From: Gnetum montanum
Lineage: Eukaryota; Streptophyta; Gnetopsida; Gnetales; Gnetaceae
NCBI GenBank assembly: GCA_015680685.1
Contig: MNCI01010025.1
Span: forward strand, 13,162 to 77,161
Length of the DNA stretch: 64,000 bases
Reading direction: 5' to 3'
The notes under the pieces were generated by a model. It was not told where the DNA came from, ran no database searches, and saw only the letters and a list, made by a program, of their open reading frames with translations. The translations under genes and the position numbers were made by a program. Below, one piece after another: positions 23,830 to 35,356 of the stretch (position 1 is the stretch's first letter; each line of letters begins with the position of its first letter).

Positions 23830-24545
23830 GGAGGGGTCTTGTCCAAAATAATATTTTAGACACTAATCATTCACACATCAGGACTCAAACCTACCAGGTC
23901 TAGAAATGTTAATTGCACCATTACCTAAGACTTTGATAATCCTATATGGTCCCTCTCATTTGGACATTAATTTTCTAGCAAAGTTTTTGAGCCTCATATT
24001 AAATAATAAAAGTAATTTCCTATCAAGAAAAACTTCCTTATAATCCTCTTATCATGCCACATTTTCATCTTGCTTTTATGCAAATGTTATGTATCTAATG
24101 TGTACATACAATCTTCATCTAAATTGTTCAAAGTGAACAAATTAGTAGGAAGGCAAGAGTGCAAGATTATTTCCAATTAACATTTCATCCAAAAATGCTT
24201 GTTTTATGTAGAATAAGGAACAAGACATTTCGTACCAAATACTAGTTCATACAAAGTAAAAATAAGAGATGAATTATATGAAGTACAAATGCCACATAAT
24301 GCATCAGGTAAATGATAAGATCAATTTGCTCTATTACATCCTATAAATTTTTGAAATATTTTGAATTTTCTTATTCATGGTTTCAACTGATCCATTTTAT
24401 CAATGATGATAGGTAGTAGAAATACCATGTGTAATTCCATTCTTATTTAATAAATTTTTCATTATATCATTAACAAAATGGGCATCCTAATCACTAGTTA
24501 AAATTTATGGATGCTTGAAATATGGAATTAAATCCTCTCTCAAGA
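23830..24545 (-). pseudogene. Ty3/gypsy integrase fragment
   Basis: Minus-strand reading gives the second half of the catalytic core and the C-terminal domain: LIPYFKHP, TSD.DAHFVNDIMKNLLNKN, GITHGISTTYHH, then NGSVETMNKKIQ. The Asp of TSD and the Glu of GSVE are both present with 35 residues between them, as in D-D35-E integrases. The C terminus shows EGPYRIIKVLGNGAI and LKYYFGQDPS, the usual barrel-like tail. The zinc-binding N terminus and first Asp are missing, and about ten stops interrupt it. With LTR D2 to its left it would fit a minus-strand element, but sequence between them does not prove it. Confidence 0.75.
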
Positions 24546-27500
24546 ATCTTGAGGTTTCTTACTTATGGTTCATCTAGTTATCTATCATAGTAATATAGGA
24601 TCGTATCCTTATATATCCTCCAAGGAGTCATCCTATAGTAATACTATTATAAGATTTTCATTATGGGAAAAATGCTATAATGTTAACAAAACTTGTATGT
24701 TGTTATCTCTAGAGGATGTATGTGATTGTGTTGTGATGTTATCCTCCACTAATTTACTTGTGGTGGGACTAGCTATGGTTTTACTCTAATATGGTTGATG
24801 AGAGTTCTATTAGCAACTTATAAATTGTTGCTTGAGAAGCTTTCATCTCTGGTCTCTAATGGTTCATCTAGGATGCATTAAATCTAGTATCTACTTTGGT
24901 CTCTGCCTAGATGACATGTTTAGAGATGACATTGATTAGATTATGTAGGATGTGGTATCCTAGCACCCCCACTTACCTTAGATACCATAAGTGTGGGAAT
25001 TACAAACTTGGATATGCTGGTTTCCAAGTACCTTGGGATGGAGGGCCTTCAGACATGTGCTCTNAGTTTCCAAGTAACTTGGGATGGAGGGCCTTCAGAC
25101 ATGTGCTCTTGGTGAGCCTTGTTCTAAATACGTCAAGATTATCATTGGTAGAATTTTGTATGCTCATGTTTGTGACTGTATGTTTGTCTAGTTATGTTGG
25201 TGTATCTTTCTTTTGGCTGCATTTTTGAGTTTTGTATGCATATCCCTCTCACCATATCAATCTTTCATTAATGCAAGGCTTTTTGCTCTATGTTGAATGG
25301 TGAATTGTTATTGGGATTTGTTAAGGATGCATTTAAAGACATTTAGTACCATCCAAAGACCAATTGTTGTGGTCCTTAGTTTTTTTATATCCTTTTGTGC
25401 TTCAAGTATGGTTGCCCTTGTTGTGGATCCTTTAGTATTGCATTTTCTTGTTCAAGATAGGTGTGTTTCCCTAGGTTTTATGGCATCACTTCTTTGGTTA
25501 ATGATATTCATTTGGGAATTTTGATTTGGGGACCTTCTAGAGTAGGTCATCCTATTATTGCTTCTTGTTGAGATCTCACCTCTTTTGATGAGAGTCTTCC
25601 CTTGTGGATGCATCCTCTCTGATGTTTCTCTTTATAGTAACAATTGAATCTTCATTGTTGAGACCTATTTTTGGCTAGATCTTAGTCTTCCTTCTGATGT
25701 TTTAGGATGAGATGATGATTTTCTATTGTCTATACCCCTTGAAAATTTTTTGAGACATTGATCCTAGTGGGAACTAGTGTCAATGGCTAGAAACATTTGT
25801 TGTATGTGGATCTTTAGAATTTTAAGAGTGTTCTAGTTCCTCCTCTTGGTGTGTGATGTGGCATATTATTTTATATGAGTGTATCTAATTGAGTCATAAA
25901 TTTTTGCATGATTGATCTCTATGCATGTTGTTGAGTTCTTGCTCTCTATGATATTGTGAGATTGTTATTTCTCTATTGCTATGATCATGCTAGATGGTTG
26001 GGTATGAGGTTGATGTGCTAATCATGGTCTTGCTAACTCTTCTATTTCTGAGCTATTACCTCAGCCTTGCAAGTAGCAAAAGTACAAATATGTGGATAGT
26101 AGAAACCTTAGTTGATTCTTTGATCACTATATCTATGGGGAAGATATGTAATCTCAAAACTCTAATGAATTGATTACATGATCTTGGAAAACTAACATTG
26201 GATTATGAATTTATCAGTATCCTTCCTATGATGGAGTAGTTGGTACATCATGATTTGTTTGCCTCTTAATGGTGGGTAGGCACTAATAGAAGGTAATGAT
26301 CCATCCTAGAACCTTGCAGATATTAGATTAGTAGATGGAATAGAATAGTATCCTTGGCTATTGCAGATACTAGTTGCCTAGGAGTGGCGAATGTCTTGAG
26401 GTTCCTCTATGGTGGATGATGGATTCTTAGATGGCATTCTACATTATTTGATGTTTCATTCACATTTCAGTTCATTTGTTTTGATGACAGTATTGTAGTG
26501 GGTGTAGTGCTATAGTTGTCCATGCACATGCATATGTAGAGGCAAGTTTTTCTTAGAATAGCATGATGTAGCTTTGGTATTGCTTCTAGTGGTCTAAATC
26601 CTTTATCTTAGGATGTGCTTGGGTAGTTTGTTCTATAGCCTTCTAGGCCTAGGTAGCATTCCAAATTTTCATGTATTATGCTCATCAAATGTATTCCTAC
26701 ATTCAAGTATGTAATATTGTGATGATGTGATGTATTTAGTCTCAATAGATCATGCATATAGAAGTTCTAGATGTTGTTTTCTTATGTGGATCACTTGTTC
26801 CCTATTGTAGGCCTATGTCACACCATGTGATAAGGTGAAACTTAATGTACCATATTTCCCTATGGATGTCCTTGAAACATCTTCCCTCTATGTCTTGAAA
26901 GCAATATCTGTTACTCGATATAAGATCTTATGAAATCTCTATGAAACATTCTATTTTGTAAATAGTGGTGTATAAGTAGCTCATGACATGTTCTTTTCTG
27001 TGGTGCTCTTGAATTGATGCTTTATATTTCTGATAATCATGACATGCTATGTTGGTATGTCCTATAGTGGTTGTTCTTGAGATAGGATAAGTTATAAAAA
27101 TATTTTTTTTTGGGTTCCTTAATTAGCAAAAATATTATTCACAAGTGGTTGATGGTAGAGTGTATCCTAAATTCAAATAATTTTTTCGATGAACTTGATC
27201 TTGAGAGTAGGTGCTTCATGTTGGCCATGTTACTACAATGGTAGACTTAATATTGAAATCAAAAGTGATGTTGTCCTAACTAGCCATGGTGTAGTAATGA
27301 GTTTTGGATATTAGTGGCTAGGCTTCTTCTCCCATGGTTGGTTGTGATCTTTGGAGTAGTTTTGCAAGTGTTTGGATGATGGTCCATCCTTGAACAAATG
27401 GTGTTCTAGTTACTTGAATTGTAAATTTCTCTTGGAGGCCCTACATGGTGGACCTTTGTGGGTTGAAAAATAATTGAGTCTAAGATATCACAACTTGGGT

Positions 27501-28608
27501 CTCTTGACACTTTTATGGGCTATGGTGTATCGCCCCATCTCTCTATTGTATAAAAGATTATTCAAATGTCCCAAACCATATGGTAAAATAGCATGACCAT
27601 GCACTCTATTTCATAGTGATTTTCTAGCCATTTGGCATGGTCCATTCTTCATTCTAATGTATACTTTCTTTATTTTCTGATAGAATAGTGTAGGTTGTAT
27701 CTAGATAATTGTTTTCCTAGATGGGACTCAAAAGTAGTTAATGTTTGGAACCTATTTCATGGAGTGGTCCCAAGTGTCTGAATGTGTGTAACTTCTTTTC
27801 AAAGATAAGATATGATTACTATATTTAAATTCATGAAATATCCTTTTTGAAACTATGTGATTTGATCCAACCTTGATGCATATACGTCCTCTCTTGTAAG
27901 CAATGTATGATCTCATGTACTCTCTCTCAATTTTGTGGCTTCAAAGGAACTTCCTCAATTGGGATCCTCAAGTAGATCTTTCTTATAATAAATCCTTTGG
28001 ATATGAATTATGAATTTTTTTGAGTTAATAGTTGATGTTGGTAATATGATCATTTTCTAAAATTTCAAATTACCTTGAGGACCTAGTCCTCCTATGGGCA
28101 AACTATTCTTGATGACTCTTCAGATCGTTGGTTTGTATAAGATGGTAATAGGTAATGGTGTGGCCTTATCCACCACAATTGTTGTAAATGAGATGAATTA
28201 GGTATTATAAAATGAAAACATAGATCTACTAAGAGGAAATGAAACTCCTCTCTATGAAAGTTTGATGATGAGCTATTTAGCTTTTTTAGTCTAGCCTTAA
28301 GATGGGATCGAATGTGGATAAAACCTATGAATCTATGTCTTTTCTCAATTGGTAGTAGTTTGACAATATGGTTGTGTTGGGTATGCAAACTACTTTGAAA
28401 TGTATCATGGATATAGTGTAGTTGGGTTGTTATTCCTACTTGTGGAAGGAACGTCCCCATGAAGATCTTTCCTGCTAGTTGAAAACTCAAATAAGATGTG
28501 TTGATCATGGTATGCAGTTGTTCTTGGCATGGTAGGAATTTTAGATTCTAGGAACTTAGATGTTCTCTAGAAAATTCATGATAGTAGTTATCCTTGAAGG
28601 TAACTTAA
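24546..28608. other. About 4 kb without a recognisable gene
   Basis: T/G-biased plus strand with scattered open stretches (24911-25228, 25297-25524 plus; 28092-28508 minus, 138 codons) that carry no motif. At 25021-25063 and 25067-25110 the same 43 bp ('gtttccaagta.cttgggat') flank an N at 25064, an unmerged contig overlap. I find no LTR ends or GCTAY hairpins. Confidence 0.55.
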
Positions 28609-30046
28609 TGTAGCATTTCAAAAATTTGATTACTAGAAAATTAAAAATCTTAGTGCATTTTTAATCCCAAATCCCTTGGGCCTTCAAGAAATGGGATTTG
28701 AGGTGCCTTGGATGGTTCGGTAGATCACCTAGGGAGTTATAGAATATAAAATGGGGGTAGAGAAAATAAAAATGTTAAAATTATAGATCTAGAAAAATAA
28801 AAGCAAATAGGAATTGCAAACAAAACACTAACTTTAAAAATTTATTAAAAATAAAGAATGAGCTTAGGAGATGTGTACAAAAGTTGCCCATGAAAGAGCG
28901 AAGGGGTTTCACTTGGGTGGGCAATCAGAATTCATTGAAGCTGATATAATCCACTTCATGAACTAGTTTCTTTGTTACTTTTGATGCTATCAAACCTCCT
29001 CTACTACTACACTAGATCTACAATGTTGGCTACTACTAGGGGGATGTGAAAAGTGTAAGATTTGGATTGCAAGAATGCTCTATGTTAGAAGTTGAGGATC
29101 CTAGGAGTGTAGCATAGAAACTCAAAAATTTAGAAATATTAGGGGTGTCATGGGTGTTACAAGGCCAAAAGGGTTTCTATGCTAAAGGGACTTGAGAAGT
29201 TACATTTTTGCAAGTATGAAAGAGCTCTTAGGTGTTGCAAATGCCAAAGCATGTGAATGTAAAAAGTGTGGAATCTCAAAATGGTATTTGAGGTTGATTT
29301 TGATTGAAAGATGGTTGCAATATGGATGCAAATTGCTATAAATTTTTGCCACATATAGGTGAGATGGGTGCCCAATCTGAAGGGTTACAATGTATAGAAA
29401 GTATCAAATTCCCATGCCCATTCCATTTACTATAAATAGTAACGTTGGCACAACATCTATGTTGGAGGTATATATGCTACACTAGGCCTTCTACCATCCT
29501 CACTAATGTACATGGTCATTGTCGAAGTGCATAAGATGTTGAAATCTAGTGCATGTGGATTTTATGATGGGGGAATACAATCTTCATGCTAGGCATGTAG
29601 TCTCCATGTTGGGGGTGAAGTCTCCACACTAGGAGTGAAGTTTCCATACCCCTCCATGCTAAGGTCTATCCTTTCATACTAGGAGTAGTTGATCCACATC
29701 CCTCCATTGTTGGGGTAGGTAAGAACTACCTCTTAAAAATATTTCTAGCATAGAAAAGTATATAACCCTTATAAAACCCATCAAATTTCCAATTTTGAAA
29801 TTCTAAAAGGCATTTTTAACCCTTCCTCCATGTTCAAACATAGATAGTATGTGACTTTTTGCACTTGGGGGATGAGGCTTTAACTACTTATGAGACATTT
29901 TTCAGCCATAGAAGTATGAAATATGTGAGATTTCCCCTTATGGATTATAATCTTCACATTTACAATGATGTTTTTCCTTGGGTTTCATGAAGTGAATGAT
30001 ACATAATGAAAAATGGTTACAACATGAAAATTTTGGTGGTGTTTCA
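28609..30046 (-). mobile_element. 3' LTR of element E
   Basis: It runs from TGTAGCATTTC at 28609 to GGTGTTTCA at 30046, the same ends as LTRs A and B (minus-strand reading TGAAACACC...GCTACA). The left part shares 'gaggtgccttggatggt' and 'agggagttat' with the corresponding region of those LTRs. A TATTTATA box lies near 29435 on the minus strand. Between 29560 and 29720 is a degenerate tandem of about 20-25 bp with 'gtgaagtctccacactagg'. It has few GCTAY hairpins, unlike its relatives, so it is the most diverged. Confidence 0.6.
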
Positions 30047-30064
30047 ATGGTCCCTCTTTTTTGG
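30047..30064 (-). promoter_or_regulatory. Polypurine tract of element E
   Basis: The minus strand reads CCAAAAAAGAGGGACCAT directly before the LTR start TGAAACACC. Equivalent tracts lie beside LTR A (39361) and LTR B (44733). Confidence 0.65.
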
Positions 30065-31234
30065 TGTCTAGAGGATTGACCTGAGAGGGACTGACAAAGA
30101 ATACAAAACACCACTATAGTTCGACCAAAAATGTTCTCTCTTTATGCTTGATCTGGTCATGTTAAATTGTGCCAATGAGTGCTCATGATGATGGAGCAAA
30201 TCTAAGATGAGGAAATGATGTTAAAGTTGTAGTAAAATGATTATGAGGGCTAAAAATACATTCTAAATGTTGACATCATGGCTATGTTACCAACATACTA
30301 ATTTATTAGTGGTTTTGGCACTTCATGGCTTGAAGTATTGGTGACTTAGAAAATGTTTTTGAGGACCTAATCACTTTGCTTCAAGGTTTCTTTGACCACC
30401 AGGGTTTGAGGCTTCACTAGCCATTCAACTTCTTGGAAATTTTATTTCCCATTTTTTTCTTATTTGTGGGGGTGAAACCTTCATTAGGTTTCTTTGCTAA
30501 AGTTGATTAGATCAAATGAAATATTTTATGTCTAATGGACTTAGGGATTATCCACTGAATAAGATGCATTCAAGTGGAATTCAAGGTGGGGCATGATAAA
30601 AGGATGCCATATGGTCATAAATGCATGAATGTCAGATATTGGTCAACATTGTTACTTAAGAAATGAAAGGTCATAATCAAGCTATGGGGTTGGGTTCAAG
30701 GCATGGTCATAGATGGAGGGCAATCATACAAGCACTCTTAATACAATAGGACAAACATACTAAATTTTGCACATCAAGGTCATGTGGTGGCTTATTTCCA
30801 TGATAGGTTACATCTTTGCAATGAATCCAAGCTTCATCTTGCCAACAAAACTCTAAGAGGATAAGGAAACTAAGAAAATAGAGCATGTTATAACATTAAA
30901 ATGCATGTAGGCTACATAGAGAACAAAACAAAGCTACCTAGGTCATTAATGTTGTTAGCTAAAGAACATGGTAGGCTGTGGGACCTATTTAAGGACATGG
31001 TAGGTTGTGCTACTAGTTTAAGGTAATAGCAGATGGGGTTCCCAATATAAGGTAATAGTAGATGGGGCTACTATTTTAAGGTCATAATGGATTGTACTAT
31101 TGGTTTAAAGACTTAGTAGGCCATATTTCTAGTTTAAGACCTCAGCATGTCATGTTGAAATAGGCTTGCTTATTGATGATCATTAGTGTTGTGGCCACTA
31201 TAGGCTACATGTAGGTCACATGTAATAAGGTTTT
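30065..31234 (-). other. 3' untranslated region of element E with minisatellite
   Basis: No coding signal. At about 30960-31150 there are five or six degenerate units of about 30-40 bp built on 'tagtttaaggtaatagcaga'. The same kind of array occupies the same place, between integrase and 3' LTR, in elements A and B. Confidence 0.6.
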
Positions 31235-32285
31235 AGATAGGAATGGTTGATTAGATTGGCCAACTCATTTCCATTCATATTCATGATCTTGAATGCTTTG
31301 TTGTCATAGGCTCTTGTGACTATGAAGGATCCTTCTCAACTGGTTGAGAATTTATCTACATGCTTGCAGATGGCTTGGATAACTAGGGCACCTTCATTGA
31401 TCTTATGTTTGGTCAAGTTATGGTGGTGCTACTATTTCTAGCTCTCTTGATATTGTTCAACATGAGTAAGCACTTACACATGTTGCTTCTCCACTAAGTA
31501 TAGGTTTTCTATCTGCAACTCCTTGCTCTACTCATCATTGATGAAGTTGGACAGGGCTACTCAAACTGATGGTACATGAAATTCAAGAGGTAAAACAACT
31601 TGAAAACCATAAAATAGGCTATAAGGTGTTACACTAGTTGCTATATAGTAGGTTGTATGATAGGCCCAAAGTTCATTAATAGTTGCTCATGCCATTTGTG
31701 CTTGTTGTTGTTGAGCATCTTCGTGAGCAAGTTGATGATGGCATTGTTGCTTGCTTCTATTTGTTGATTGACTTGAGTGTAATAAGATGATGAGAAAGAA
31801 TGCTTAATGACTAGGTTATGATAGAAATCATTGGTTTTTTGGCTACTAAATTATGGTCCATTACCTATAAATATGGTCATGGGTATGTCAAAATGGACTA
31901 TAATGTTATCCAGTATAAATTTATAGACTTGTTTGGATATCATCCTTCTTAGGGGAATAGCTTCAATCCACTTTGTAAAGTATTTAGTTGTAGTGATGTT
32001 GAAGCTATGACTCATAGAAGACTTAGGTGTTATAGGTTCTATGATATCTAACCCCCATCATTGAAATAACTAAGTGATTTGAGTAGTATGTAACTCAGTC
32101 AATGGTACATCTATGAGATTGCTATGTTTCTAGCACGTGTCACAAGTATTAACCTTCTACAAGTAACTGCTTTTCATATAGGGCCAATAATAACCTAGCC
32201 ATCTAGTTGTAGCGACCATGGCTCTATGTCCTATATGTCCTCCACAAACATCCTTAAGGACCTGCTCTAGGATTGTTTTGGCTTT
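31235..32285 (-). pseudogene. Integrase of element E, decayed
   Basis: The minus strand first gives the zinc-binding domain HIGHRAMVATTRWLGYYWPY followed by CDTC (HHCC residues present, about 32270-32130). The core follows with WGLDIIEPITPKS (first Asp), KYFTKWIEAIPLR, then IGNGP.FSS where TDNGPQF is expected: the second catalytic Asp is Gly here. The Glu is kept in QIEASNNAIINLL. The C-terminal tail reads KFSTS.EGSFIVTRAYDN. Stops include TAG at 32130-32132 and 32157-32159, in positions where related integrases have Gln. Together with the lost Asp this copy cannot be active. Confidence 0.85.
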
Positions 32286-32717
32286 AGTTTTACCCAAGCA
32301 CTTTAAAAATACACCATTGTAGGATGATCAACATAATGTGTTATCGCCTACTATGACATATTGTTTGATTATTTACATCAAGAATCCTTTTAAGAAATTA
32401 GGCCTTGTGAAGATTCATCATGCATAAGATAAAATTTGATATCATTATACCACTACTTAGTAGGTGAAGTATGAAGAATGGCCACAAAGATATCCACAAT
32501 TCTTTACATGATGGAAATAGCATAGTCCATGGTTAAGGTGGACAACTTACTAAACACATCTAGCATCACACTGATAGCTAACATTACAATGGCATTAGCT
32601 ATAGTGTTTCCATTTTAGTGTATGTGTTGGACATCAACATCTATAAATTATTGTAACAATTACTTCGCTAAGTCACAATAAGGTTGTAAATGTTTGGATT
32701 TACATGCATACACCTTA
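32286..32717 (-). pseudogene. C-terminal end of the second RNase H and linker, element E
   Basis: Read on the minus strand: CDLAK.LLQ.FIDVDVQHIH, then NGNTIANAIVMLAISV, which match the RNase H end in element B (YYNLAKSLLKYF, VQHMPCNENTVVDALATLA). After it comes the linker to the integrase zinc domain. The frame is lost at 32717, where the LTR of element F starts inside the domain. Confidence 0.7.
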
Positions 32718-34977
32718 TGAAACATCATAAATTTTGGGGACTCTCATGACTCAGCACAGTCCCAAAATTCAAGAAAGGATCACTGCAAGCATGGTGCCAT
32801 GATTGACCATGTGTACAACATGGCACCTTAGAAGTCCTAACACCTACAAGATTGCTTTTGATCCTACCAGCCACCCTTTGTAGCATAATAAACATAGCAC
32901 CCAGCCACAAAGCTATTTTGCATGAATGAGGAACTAGAGGTAAACTATATAGTCTAGCAAATTTTCTATCTCCCAGGCTAACAGGCTTGATACACCCTCT
33001 AGCTTGTCCAACTTGACACTTGACCTAGCTGAAAGTCTACCCAGGGATCATGCTAAGAGATGTTGAAGGTGTTTAGGATGAGCAAGAAAGTTTGACAAGT
33101 TTTCCAACTGTGAGACCTACTATGCTATGCTACGTTGCACAGCATAGCAGGCCTTGAGGAGATTGAACAGGCACCAAAGATATAACTATTAATAACTCAA
33201 CCCCTAGGGTACCTATCCCATTTCATCCTTGAAGCATGAACAACATGATGAAGCAAAAATGTGGCAAATATCATCAAAGCTCCTCTTCATTTGAGTGCTA
33301 CACTATGCTACTGTACACAACGTAGCATAGCGTAGGAGGGTTTTGCTATGGCAATGCTTCCACACAGACTAATTTTGGCAAAGTGAACATATTTATGCTT
33401 GCATTGACCATTAAGCATGCTTATTTTGCCATCATGCTAGGACATGATCATCAACTCATGATAAAACGTTTGCAAAATGAGTTAGAATCCAAGCAACATA
33501 GGGTGCTATGCTATGTGACGCTATGCAGTGTACCACAACGTAGTAGGGATAGAATGCATAAAGGTCCTCTTCCAAGTGGTTCCCGCAAAGGAATTACACT
33601 TGGCCACACTCCAACCTCCAAGATTGCTTGTCCCACTTTTCCCTTAGGCCCTGAGCAAAGGTTTTTGAGAAAGAATTACAAATTAGATAGGAATTCATGT
33701 CACTTGTAACTACGCTGTGCTATGTTGCATAGCGTAGCAAGGACACAAAGCACAAAATCATTCCAAGGATGAATCCATAGATCCCTGGACCTTTAATCAT
33801 GAAAGATAGGGTTGTAGTTGCTTGCTTGGCTAGGCCTCAAATAGGTATTTTCAACTTTCAAGTAAGGTTCCTCTTGGATTGATGACTACGCTATGCTATA
33901 GTATGTAGCGTAGCATAACGTAGCATGTGAGTTCTTACGCTGTAGCATAAGTAGCGTAACACTCACATGAAAGCCTCAAAACATCTTTGGTTAGCTCCAA
34001 AACATATTGGAAATGGTCACTCTCATCCTGACATCTCTTGAATGGATAAAATCAACAAGTTTGCTTTGTTTTGCACCCCCTTGACTATCCCCAAAGTTGT
34101 CCCTATGCTTGACCCTGCTCACAAGGGTAGGGAAGATGTAGTCGTGGAGCACAAGCTCCACTTCACATTCATTGTTAGCATTCACTATAGCAAACATGGT
34201 AGTTCTCTAGATTTTGGCACATGCAGTTTGAGTAGTATGGTCACAATGTAGCAGATTTGACATCCAGCATAACACAGGAGCATGACACATTCATGTTTGC
34301 ACCCTATGGGACCCAAGACATGTGGTGTCCAAACCACATTTTTCTCCTACTCCTGGCTCAATAAATACCCTAGCAAAAAATGTTCAAAGGGTTGGCTTTT
34401 GGAATCATCTTTCCTGTAGTTGGCTTTTAAGGTTGGCTTTTGGCATTGTTGGCTTGGAGGATCATCTTTCTGGAAGTTGGCTTTGAAGATTGGCATTTTA
34501 GCATTGTGGATTTTTGGTGACCAGCTTTGACAAAGATAATGGCAACTAAAATGTTCCTATTAGCAAGCTGTTGATAGTAGTTCAAGGAGTTGTGACCATA
34601 CCACTTCATTGTAAGCTATACCTATCCACATCGTGCATCATTTGTACACCTTTCAGCCAAACAAAGATAAAATCCATGATCTTGGGGTGGTGCACCTTCT
34701 CACTCAAGCCTATTCATTTTTTTTGCCATTATTATATTTTGCATTATTTTCTATTAGTTTACATTTTCCACTTATCACTTAAGTTATACATAATATCTTT
34801 AAAATGATTGTCTACAAAAGGTTATTGTACATCGATTAATTCCCTATTTGATCGACTAGACCATTCAGGGCACCTCGCTTTCATTTACTCTAGCATGGCT
34901 CTCACATGGATCTGGGGTTAGGCTATATGCCTGGTGAGCTCTCGGTGTTCCAACCATTGATGTTTTTAGTCACTACA
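32718..34977 (+). mobile_element. 5' LTR of element F (plus strand)
   Basis: It begins TGAAACATCATAAATTTTGG (the other LTRs read TGAAACACCACAAATTTTT on the minus strand) and ends 'gtttttagtcactaca' at 34977, followed by a primer site. At 2260 bp it is longer than its relatives (1358-1711 bp). A TATA-like 'ctcaataaataccctag' lies near 34360. It carries at least six GCTAY hairpins (33115-33960) and, at 34390-34500, a short tandem of 'gttggctttt' words. No known function is attached to these repeats. Confidence 0.7.
33110..33960 (+). repeat. Cluster of GCTAY-unit hairpins in LTR F
   Basis: Inverted arrays of the 5-mer GCTAT/GCTAC meeting ATAGC/GTAGC recur near 33120, 33305, 33505, 33712, 33885 and 33940, for example 'gctatgctacgttgcacagc' followed by 'atagcag'. 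Each could fold as a short hairpin. The unrelated sequence between them shows the unit has been copied or gained independently. Confidence 0.7.
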
Positions 34978-35002
34978 GTTTTTGCCACTAGAAGGAGGGC
35001 CC
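34978..35002 (+). promoter_or_regulatory. Primer binding site region of element F
   Basis: 'gtttttgccactagaagg' then 'agggccc' follows the LTR end. The matching places in elements A and B read (minus strand) ttttttTGGTGCTAAAAGGA and gttttcTGGAACTAGAAAGA, giving a family consensus TGG-N-R-CTARAAGGAGGGCC. The TGG start a few bases after the LTR is as expected for a primer site; I do not assign the tRNA. Confidence 0.55.
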
Positions 35003-35356
35003 TTTGCACCCTTTCTATGTATCATGGGTAATCCTACACACTATCTATACCCCGTCACCTACTAGTGTAGATGTGAAATCCTGTGGTTGTCTACACATCA
35101 TGTGGTGCAAACTAGTTGCAATGATGGTTCCTCTAGAACCTAGCAGGATGAAATCCTCCAACTATTTACTGTATCACGATTACTATGTTGACTACGCTAT
35201 ACTACCTACATCTCATGTGGTGTAGTGAGCCCCTTAGTGTAGCAGTCTTGCTTAGCATAGCAGGCATAGCAGTGAAGGAAGCCAACTTTTGACACTCCCT
35301 AGCATACCCATTTTTAGCCTCTCTCTTCTCTATAGTTTTCCTTTTATGATAAGAAA

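Larger units (their letters stand above)
28609..32717 (-). mobile_element. Element E: Tat/Ogre-like gypsy element, left part
   Basis: In genomic order: LTR (28609-30046), polypurine tract, 3' untranslated region with minisatellite, integrase, and the C-terminal part of the second RNase H, which stops abruptly at 32717 where element F begins. The remainder (RT, protease, gag, 5' LTR) is not found as a continuation in this window; it may lie beyond the right edge after the nested elements. Confidence 0.7.

Noticed and set aside
24565-25524. Several 74-105-codon plus-strand frames
   Set aside because: Leu/Val/Ser-rich translations of T/G-biased DNA, one running through an assembly duplication with an N; no support.
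28092-28508. 138-codon open frame on the minus strand
   Set aside because: Longest clean frame in its area, but His/Ser/Phe-rich with no motif, no homologue in the window and no gene signals; chance in AT-rich DNA fits.
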